From assembly GCA_024642605.1 (NCBI GenBank), contig JAHEAT010000031.1, forward strand, positions 1 through 9,463: DNA of 9,463 nucleotides. The letters are read 5' to 3'. This document shows positions 1 through 5,276 of the stretch, in pieces. The position numbers and the translations under genes are program-made. The notes under the pieces are model-generated. The model made no database searches and was not told the origin of the DNA. It worked only from the letters and a program-made list of their open reading frames with translations. Positions within the stretch are counted from its first letter, which is position 1; each line of letters opens with the position of its first letter. This stretch comes from Microbacteriaceae bacterium (GTDB lineage Bacteria; Actinomycetota; Actinomycetes; Actinomycetales; Microbacteriaceae).

Positions 1-473
1 CGAGTATCCGTGAAAACGTGCTTCTTGGTAACCCAAATGCCAGCGAGGAAGACCTGCATGAGGCTCTAGCCATAGCCCAGGCGCAGTTTGCCTATGACCT
101 ACCCGATGGCCTCGAAACCAAGATCGGCGAAGAAGGTTTGAGCCTTTCGGGCGGCCAGCGTCAGCGCTTGGCTCTGGCTCGTGCGGTAGCGGCCAAACCC
201 GCAATCCTGGTGCTAGACGACCCGCTCTCAGCCTTGGATGTCGACACCGAGGCAATGGTCGAAGACGCCCTTCGCACTGTGCTCAAGGCAACCACGGCTT
301 TGATTGTGGCCCACCGCCCATCGACCGTGCAGCTCGCCGACCGCGTTGCACTTATGCAAGACGGCAAGATCACCGCTTTCGGTAAGCACTCCGAACTTCT
401 AGCCACCAACGAACACTACCGCTTTGTGATCAGCAGCCTCGATGCAGCTGGCGAGCTGATTGAGGTCAAATAA
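1..473 (+). CDS. ABC exporter half-transporter, C-terminal part of ATPase domain (5' truncated)
   Basis: This is the C-terminal end of an ATP-binding cassette. The frame enters at base 3 and runs to TAA at 471-473; the transmembrane domain and Walker A lie outside the window. Visible in order are an intact signature ([10 protein letters not shown]), Walker B followed by Asp instead of the usual catalytic Glu ([12 protein letters not shown]), the D-loop (SALD) and the H-loop His (IVAHRPSTV). The Glu-to-Asp change is typical of the degenerate-site subunit of heterodimeric type IV ABC exporters such as TM287/288, BmrCD and LmrCD. The stop overlaps the ATG of the next gene by one base (TAATG), which implies translational coupling and a stoichiometric partner. 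Substrate cannot be read from the sequence; drug, lipid or peptide export are all possible. The family call is secure and heterodimer membership is a strong inference. Confidence 0.93.
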   Translation, partial: SIRENVLLGNPNASEEDLHEALAIAQAQFAYDLPDGLETKIGEEGLSLSGGQRQRLALARAVAAKPAILVLDDPLSALDVDTEAMVEDALRTVLKATTALIVAHRPSTVQLADRVALMQDGKITAFGKHSELLATNEHYRFVISSLDAAGELIEVK

Positions 474-2281
474 TGTCGATGCACGGCGTTCAAAACGAAG
501 AGAAAATCGAACTCTCTAAAGAAGAAACTAAGGCGGTGCGAGCGCGCTCGATGCGCCTGCTTGGTTCGGTAGTGCGACCGGTTCGCAACCGTCTCTGGGT
601 CAGCCTTGCGCTGGTAGTTGGTGCCCAAGCGCTGCGCGTTTCGCTAACCTGGCTAATCGCCACCAAGATCATCGACGAAGCGCTACCAGAGGCAATGAAG
701 GGTCGCTTCGATTCTCTGTGGTTTACAGTAACCGCTTACCTGTTAGGTGCTATCGCTTCTTCGGCGCTTATCTCGTTCTTCGTGCGTTTTGCGGCGAGAA
801 TCAACCAAGACATCATGCTCAACCTGCGCACCCGCCTGTTTGCTCACACCCAAAAGCTGAGTGTCGAATTTCACGAGACTTACACCTCGGGCAGAGTAAT
901 CTCACGCCAAACAAACGACCTCGACTCCATCATGGAACTGCTTAACTCGGGTGGAAACGAGATGATCGCCGGCCTGCTCTACATGATTTTCACCGCCATC
1001 GGCCTGATTCTGCTCGACCCAACCTCGTTTGGCATCGTGCTGGTTTCGTTTGTGCCGTTGTTCTTACTCACTCGTTGGTTTCAGAAACAAACCAGGCTCA
1101 ACTACCGCAAGACTCGCGTGGCTTCGGCCAAGGTGATTGTGCACTTCGTCGAAACCATGACTGGCATCCGCGCGGTCAAGGCGTTTCGAAAAGAGAAGAG
1201 CAACGAAGTTAAATACGGCGAACTGGTTGAAGACTACAGAGCTGTGAACGCCAAGGTTATTCAGCTGTTCGGTATTTTCGATCCGGGTCTGATTCTCATC
1301 GGCCGAATCACCGCGGCAGTAGTGCTTTTGGTTGGCGGCTTGCGCGTTGCCGAAGGCGACCTCAAGATCGGTGCACTGTTGGGCTGTGTTCTTTACGTGA
1401 GCAGCTTTTACGACCCGATGGAACAGTTGGCCATGTTCTACAACTCGTTTCAGTCGGCCAACTCTGGTCTCGAAAAAATCTCTGGCGTTCTAGAAGAAAA
1501 GCCTTCGGTTGATGACCCAACCAACCCTGCCGTGCTCGAAGCTCCGAAGGGCCACATCGAGTTCGACAACGTGAGATTCGCTTATTCGAACGGCAAAGAG
1601 ATTCTTCCCGAGTTCACCCTCGACATTCCGGCCGGCCAGACCATCGCGCTGGTTGGAACCACGGGTGCCGGCAAGTCGACTCTCGCCAAACTCGTTTCAC
1701 GCTTCTACGACCCAATCGATGGTCAGGTTCGCTTGGATGGCTACGACCTTCGGCTGCTCACCGACGAAAACCTTCGCCGCGCAGTGGTAATGGTTACGCA
1801 GGAGGCCTACCTGTTCTCGGGTTCGGTTGCCGACAACATTGCGCTCGGCAAGCCAGGCGCAAGTGCAGCAGAGATTGAAAGTGCCGCACGCGCGGTTGGT
1901 GCTCACGACTTCATCAAGGCGCTGCCCGATGGCTACGACACCGATGTAAACAAACGCGGTGGTCGCGTAAGCGCTGGCCAACGTCAGCTCATTTCGTTTG
2001 CTCGTGCATTTATCGCCGACCCGGCGGTGCTCATTCTCGACGAGGCAACTGCTTCGCTCGATATTCCGAGCGAGCGTTTGGTGCAGCACGGTCTAAAGAC
2101 TCTGCTTGCCGACCGCACCGCGATCATCATCGCTCACCGACTTTCGACAGTGTCGATTGCCGATCGAGTTTTGGTTATGGAGAACGGTCGAATCATCGAG
2201 GATGACTCACCAGCCAAGCTAATCGCCGGTACCGGTAAGTTCTCGAAGATGCACAAGGCGTGGCGCGACAGCCTGGTCTAG
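473..2281 (+). CDS. ABC exporter half-transporter, fused membrane and ATPase domains
   Basis: This 602-residue half-transporter has the usual length for type IV exporters. The N-terminal membrane domain (about 30-330) shows hydrophobic segments near 41-66, 83-106, 162-181, 184-200, 265-290 and 301-315. The ATPase domain (about 360-595) has Walker [10 protein letters not shown] (395-403), Q-loop Q443, a degenerate signature VSAGQ (499-503) in place of LSGGQ, Walker B with catalytic Glu (LDE, D523/E524) and H-loop H555. Its intact Walker B complements the Asp-type Walker B of the upstream partner, and the partner's intact LSGGQ complements this weak signature. The pair should therefore form one competent and one degenerate ATP site. 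The ATG at 473 overlaps the upstream stop, which supports this start and operon expression. The operon promoter is outside the window and the exported substrate is unknown. Confidence 0.95.
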   Translation: MSMHGVQNEEKIELSKEETKAVRARSMRLLGSVVRPVRNRLWVSLALVVGAQALRVSLTWLIATKIIDEALPEAMKGRFDSLWFTVTAYLLGAIASSALISFFVRFAARINQDIMLNLRTRLFAHTQKLSVEFHETYTSGRVISRQTNDLDSIMELLNSGGNEMIAGLLYMIFTAIGLILLDPTSFGIVLVSFVPLFLLTRWFQKQTRLNYRKTRVASAKVIVHFVETMTGIRAVKAFRKEKSNEVKYGELVEDYRAVNAKVIQLFGIFDPGLILIGRITAAVVLLVGGLRVAEGDLKIGALLGCVLYVSSFYDPMEQLAMFYNSFQSANSGLEKISGVLEEKPSVDDPTNPAVLEAPKGHIEFDNVRFAYSNGKEILPEFTLDIPAGQTIALVGTTGAGKSTLAKLVSRFYDPIDGQVRLDGYDLRLLTDENLRRAVVMVTQEAYLFSGSVADNIALGKPGASAAEIESAARAVGAHDFIKALPDGYDTDVNKRGGRVSAGQRQLISFARAFIADPAVLILDEATASLDIPSERLVQHGLKTLLADRTAIIIAHRLSTVSIADRVLVMENGRIIEDDSPAKLIAGTGKFSKMHKAWRDSLV

Positions 2282-2289
2282 CACCAGGC
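2271..2289 (+). terminator. GC-rich hairpin over the ABC operon stop codon, possible terminator
   Basis: GCCTGGT (2271-2277) and ACCAGGC (2283-2289) form a perfect 7-bp stem with a 5-base loop that contains the TAG stop. No T-tract follows, so it is not a classical intrinsic terminator. Actinobacteria are reported to use some hairpins without a U-tail, and it sits between two convergent genes, so a role in ending or protecting the ABC transcript is plausible but weakly supported. Confidence 0.3.
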
Positions 2290-2349
2290 CCAAGGCTCAG
2301 CCAGAAATAGCACTAGCCCTAGCTCAAGTCATGTAGTGGGCGAGTAACG

Positions 2350-3885
2350 CTATTTGAGCTTAGAGAAGGCACCGAACGCGATTGCGCCGTAAGCCGGCAC
2401 GGTAACCACAATCTTGCCGAGTTTGTCGACAACAACCTTGGTGCCCACACACGTCTTTGATGTCTTCTTGGCCGCCTTACCGCCGCTGATTACGTCGCAG
2501 TAGCTCCCAGCTGGCAAGAAAGTCTTAATGGTTGCCTTCTGACTGACCCCGGTTGGGTTCAGAGCAATAAAGTTGCTGCCGCGGTTGAACTGCAAGATCT
2601 TTCCCACCGCGTACTTCGTGTAATAACTGCGAGTCTGTTTGTTGGTGCCAGCTGCATCGCGCCAGGCAATCATGCCTTGGATGGCGCTCCAGCGCTCAAC
2701 GCAGGTGTAAACCCCATCGGTCAGAATGGTGCTCGGCTTGTTGGTTACCTTCGGGCACTTGGCGGTCATAACCTTGCCGGTGTTTGGGTCGAGGTTAGGG
2801 CCGTTGTTTTCATCGGCAAACGAGTAGCCCGTGTATAGCTCCGGAATACCAAACTTGGTGGCCAACATAAAGATGTGCGCTAACTGAAACTTCTTGCCTT
2901 CCCAGTAGGCAATCGAAGTTGGGCCGTGGTGTTCGGTGTCGTGGTTACCGACCATCGTGATGGTCTTGGCGCTGCCATTGAAGCCGATGGTCCAAGAGTC
3001 GTTTGTGCCCATTCTCAGGCCCTGTTGCTGCAGAGAACTTTGGAGCATGTTAGGCATGTCCCAAGCCCAGGCATAACCGAACTCGGTAAACGGCACGTTG
3101 GTGCCTCCACTGCCGATTACCTCAGACATGATGATTGGCTGGCGTCCGTTTACCGGAGTGAGCTTGTCAACGATTGCCTTGAGGTCTACCGCACCAATGT
3201 GCTTCGCTGCATCCACGCGAAAACCGGCAACGCCGAGGCTAATCATGTCGTTTAGGTAAGCGGCAATCTTGGTTCGAACCGATTCCTTTTCGGTGGCTAG
3301 GTCGGGTAGCCCGCCGAGCATGCACGAAGTGGTTTCCCAGGTGTCGTCGTAATTCTGAATGTTGCTGTCGCAGTAGCGAGGTTCGTCAATCGACATGGTG
3401 CCGTGAAAGTCGTTTTCGCCAAAAAGGCCGGGGTAGTCGTACTTCGAAAATTCTGTGCCAGCAAAACCAATGCCGTTTGAGTTGGCCATGTGGTTGATTA
3501 CCGCGTCGGCGATGATCATGACGCCGGCCTTGTTACAAGCCGAAACCATGGCGGCAAACTCTGCGCGGCTGCCGAGGCTGGAATCTAACTTGTAGCTAAC
3601 TGGCTGGTAGTGAACCCACCACTGCTCGCCACGGATGCTCTCCTGCGGAGGCGAGATTTGCACCCAGTCGACACCCGAGGGGCCAAGAACCTTGGTGCAC
3701 TCGTTGCCAATGAAAGTCCACGGATACATGAACATTTGAATTCCGACGGTGCTCTCGTTGACCACCTTGTTAGGCGCGGGAGTCACCGCAGTGCCTGCAT
3801 TGGCCGGGCTGATCGATGCTCCGGTTACTAGAAGTGCAACGGCTGCAACGGTGGCAAAAATACGGCGAAGGTGGCTGAGTGTCAT
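2350..3885 (-). CDS. Secreted alpha-amylase, glycoside hydrolase family 13
   Basis: This is a 511-residue endo-acting amylase predicted to cut alpha-1,4 bonds in starch or glycogen outside the cell. A signal peptide (positively charged HLRR, a hydrophobic core, then SPANA before Gly) should be cleaved after about residue 30. The GH13 conserved regions are all present: region I DAVINH (127-132), region II GFRVDAAKH with nucleophile D225, region III with acid/base E255 (IIMSEVIG) and region IV VGNHD with D316. Residues from about 410 onward resemble the beta-sandwich domain C; no starch-binding module is evident. The style resembles actinobacterial single-domain amylases (possibly GH13_32, from memory). 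ATG at 3885 is chosen over an in-frame TTG at 3891 because TAGACT lies 7 bases upstream of the ATG and there is no Shine-Dalgarno, as in a leaderless mRNA. The gene is convergent with the ABC operon and divergent from icd. Confidence 0.95.
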   Translation of the reverse strand: MTLSHLRRIFATVAAVALLVTGASISPANAGTAVTPAPNKVVNESTVGIQMFMYPWTFIGNECTKVLGPSGVDWVQISPPQESIRGEQWWVHYQPVSYKLDSSLGSRAEFAAMVSACNKAGVMIIADAVINHMANSNGIGFAGTEFSKYDYPGLFGENDFHGTMSIDEPRYCDSNIQNYDDTWETTSCMLGGLPDLATEKESVRTKIAAYLNDMISLGVAGFRVDAAKHIGAVDLKAIVDKLTPVNGRQPIIMSEVIGSGGTNVPFTEFGYAWAWDMPNMLQSSLQQQGLRMGTNDSWTIGFNGSAKTITMVGNHDTEHHGPTSIAYWEGKKFQLAHIFMLATKFGIPELYTGYSFADENNGPNLDPNTGKVMTAKCPKVTNKPSTILTDGVYTCVERWSAIQGMIAWRDAAGTNKQTRSYYTKYAVGKILQFNRGSNFIALNPTGVSQKATIKTFLPAGSYCDVISGGKAAKKTSKTCVGTKVVVDKLGKIVVTVPAYGAIAFGAFSKLK

Positions 3886-3892
3886 AACCAAA

Positions 3893-3898
3893 AGTCTA
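3893..3898 (-). promoter_or_regulatory. Candidate leaderless -10 element of the amylase gene
   Basis: TAGACT fits the actinobacterial TANNNT -10 consensus and ends 7 bases before the amylase ATG at 3885, so transcription would start at or next to the start codon. There is no Shine-Dalgarno. A weak -35 candidate TTAAGC (3922-3917 on this strand) sits 18 bases upstream. The same hexamer and spacing recur at purU. Confidence 0.6.
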
Positions 3899-3913
3899 GG
3901 TGTTTAGAACCGA

Positions 3914-3919
3914 TAGGCT
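3914..3919 (+). promoter_or_regulatory. Weak candidate -10 element for icd
   Basis: TAGGCT fits TANNNT and would give a leader of roughly 34 bases before the ATG at 3960. No convincing -35 is visible, and the site overlaps the possible -35 of the divergent amylase promoter. It is the only TANNNT candidate I find in the 74-base intergenic space on this strand. Confidence 0.3.
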
Positions 3920-3959
3920 TAAGGCGCAGGTGGCGTTCCCACCCAATTCCTAGTAACGA

Positions 3960-5186
3960 ATGGATACCAAAGTGTCGAAAATCAAGGTTGTTGGCAAGGT
4001 TGTCGAGCTCGACGGCGACGAAATGACTCGAATCATCTGGCAGAACATCAAAGACTCGCTCATTCTGCCTTTTCTTGAGGTTGACCTTGAGTACTACGAC
4101 CTTTCGATTGAGCACCGCGATGCAACTGACGACCAAGTAACCATCGATGCTGCCCACGCCATCAAGAAGCACGGCGTTGGCGTCAAGTGCGCCACGATTA
4201 CCCCAGACGAGGCTCGCGTAACCGAGTTTGGTTTGAAGAAGATGTGGAAGTCGCCAAACGGCACCATTCGAAACATCCTCGATGGCGTTGTGTTCCGCGA
4301 ACCGATCATCATCTCTAACGTTCCTCGCCTCGTGCCAGGTTGGACCAAGCCGATTGTCATCGGCCGTCACGCACACGGCGACCAGTACAAGGCAACCGAC
4401 TTCAAGGTGCCTGGCAAGGGCCGCGTCACCATGACCTGGACCCCAGAAGAGGGCGAGCCAGTTACCATGACCGTGGCCGATTACCCGGAGCACGGCGGTG
4501 TCGCGATGGGTATGTACAACTACATGGACAGCATCCGTGACTTTGCACGTGCCTCGTTCAACTACGGTCTGGCCCGCAATTTTCCGGTCTACCTTTCGAC
4601 CAAGAACACGATTCTCAAGGCTTACGACGGTGCCTTCAAGGATGCCTTCCAAGAGGTTTTTGACGCCGAATACGCCGACAAGTTCAAGGCTGCCGGGCTT
4701 ACCTACGAGCACCGTCTAATCGACGACATGGTTGCCGCCGCGCTCAAGTGGGAGGGTGGCTACGTCTGGGCTTGTAAGAACTACGACGGCGACGTGCAGT
4801 CTGACACCGTGGCTCAGGGCTTTGGTTCGCTCGGTCTTATGACCTCGGTTTTGACCACCCCAGATGGCGCAACTGCGCTCGCCGAGGCTGCTCACGGCAC
4901 CGTTACCCGCCACTACCGCGACTGGCAGGCAGGCAAGAAGACCTCGACCAACCCGATCGCTTCGATTTACGCCTGGACTCGCGCGCTCATGCACCGCGCC
5001 AAGTTAGACGGAACCCCAGAGGTTGCTCGCTTTGCCGAAACTCTCGAAGACGTAATCATCAAGACCGTCGAGTCGGGTCACATGACCAAAGACCTCGCGC
5101 TTTTGGTTGGCAACGGTCAGGCTTACCAGAGCACCGATGAGTTCATGGCAACCCTTGCCGAGAACCTACGCGCTCGTCTTGGATAG
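3960..5186 (+). CDS. icd: NADP-dependent isocitrate dehydrogenase (eukaryote-like homodimeric type)
   Basis: This 408-residue enzyme oxidatively decarboxylates isocitrate to 2-oxoglutarate with NADP+ in the cytoplasmic TCA cycle. It closely follows the IDH1/IDH2-like subfamily. Visible motifs are [12 protein letters not shown] (16-27), substrate-binding [11 protein letters not shown] (95-105; S98, N100, R104), GRHAHGDQY (135-143; R136 matches human IDH1 R132, Y143 the catalytic Tyr), catalytic Lys in LSTKNT (K215), metal-ligand aspartates in LIDDMVA and NYDGDVQSD (255-282), and NADP-binding HGTVTRHYR (312-320). The length matches the family. The start is uncertain: ATG 3960 has no Shine-Dalgarno, and an in-frame GTG at 3972 would give MSKIKV, the more usual N-terminus. 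Transcription probably ends at the strong hairpin at 5234-5265. It is divergent from the amylase gene and not obviously in an operon. Confidence 0.97.
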   Translation: MDTKVSKIKVVGKVVELDGDEMTRIIWQNIKDSLILPFLEVDLEYYDLSIEHRDATDDQVTIDAAHAIKKHGVGVKCATITPDEARVTEFGLKKMWKSPNGTIRNILDGVVFREPIIISNVPRLVPGWTKPIVIGRHAHGDQYKATDFKVPGKGRVTMTWTPEEGEPVTMTVADYPEHGGVAMGMYNYMDSIRDFARASFNYGLARNFPVYLSTKNTILKAYDGAFKDAFQEVFDAEYADKFKAAGLTYEHRLIDDMVAAALKWEGGYVWACKNYDGDVQSDTVAQGFGSLGLMTSVLTTPDGATALAEAAHGTVTRHYRDWQAGKKTSTNPIASIYAWTRALMHRAKLDGTPEVARFAETLEDVIIKTVESGHMTKDLALLVGNGQAYQSTDEFMATLAENLRARLG

Positions 5187-5201
5187 TGCCTGCAGAAGAT
5201 C

Positions 5202-5210
5202 TGTGAATAA
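5202..5210 (-). promoter_or_regulatory. DnaA-box-like 9-mer (TTATTCACA on minus strand)
   Basis: The plus strand reads TGTGAATAA; its complement TTATTCACA matches the classical DnaA box TTATNCACA exactly. It is 15 bases past the icd stop and 27 bp from a second box-like site in the same orientation. Function as a DnaA site is inferred only from sequence. Confidence 0.35.
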
Positions 5211-5215
5211 GCTCT

Positions 5216-5229
5216 AGGCCGAAAGGCCT
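5216..5229 (+). other. Short hairpin with GAAA tetraloop downstream of icd
   Basis: AGGCC-GAAA-GGCCT forms a 5-bp GC-rich stem closed by a GNRA tetraloop, a stable RNA fold. It lies in the icd 3' untranslated region just before the main terminator and may stabilise the mRNA end or help pause polymerase. No T-tract follows directly. Confidence 0.45.
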
Positions 5230-5237
5230 GTGGAAAA
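5229..5237 (-). promoter_or_regulatory. DnaA-box-like 9-mer (TTTTCCACA on minus strand)
   Basis: The plus strand reads TGTGGAAAA; its complement TTTTCCACA is one mismatch from the actinobacterial-style box TTGTCCACA and from TTATCCACA. Its last bases are also the first bases of the icd terminator stem, so the match could be coincidental. Confidence 0.3.
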
Positions 5238-5265
5238 CTCCCGTCAACAATTTGGCGGGAGTTTT
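5234..5265 (+). terminator. Strong intrinsic terminator of icd
   Basis: The 32-base element is a 14-bp inverted repeat with a CAAT loop: the left arm AAAACTCCCGTCAA pairs with TTGGCGGGAGTTTT with a single T-G wobble. The right arm ends in TTTT and T-rich sequence (ACATTT) follows. It starts 47 bases after the icd stop. Because the arms are A/T-tailed at both ends it could work in both directions, but no minus-strand gene reads into it here. Confidence 0.88.
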
Positions 5266-5270
5266 ACATT
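5265..5270 (+). promoter_or_regulatory. Candidate leaderless -10 element of the surface-protein gene
   Basis: TACATT fits TANNNT and ends 6 bases before the ATG at 5277, the geometry of a leaderless start. No Shine-Dalgarno precedes the ATG. The hexamer begins on the last base of the icd terminator stem, so the terminator hairpin occupies the -35/spacer region. No clear -35 is seen. Confidence 0.45.
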
Positions 5271-5276
5271 TCCTGC

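Noticed and set aside
1697..2089. A 130-codon open frame on the minus strand within the second ABC gene
   Set aside because: It is antisense to the conserved ATPase core (Walker A to Walker B), has no domain signal, and is a codon-bias shadow.
2321..2360. Inverted repeat AGCTCAA / TTGAGCT between the ABC operon and the amylase gene
   Set aside because: Only 7 bp with a loop of 26 bases, AT-rich in part, with the right arm inside amylase codons. It is too weak to call a terminator.
3886..3891. TTG start two codons upstream of the amylase ATG
   Set aside because: The ATG at 3885 has the TAGACT-N7 leaderless spacing and the signal peptide is complete without the two extra residues.
3882..4712. 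A 276-codon open frame on the minus strand opposite icd
   Set aside because: It lies antisense within icd, whose protein is unmistakable over its whole length. The antisense frame shows no recognised domain and is explained by the codon bias of icd.
5187..5276. Possible replication origin suggested by DnaA-box-like sites
   Set aside because: Only two boxes, no AT-rich unwinding region and no dnaA/dnaN/rpmH/parAB neighbours. Kept only as isolated box-like sites.
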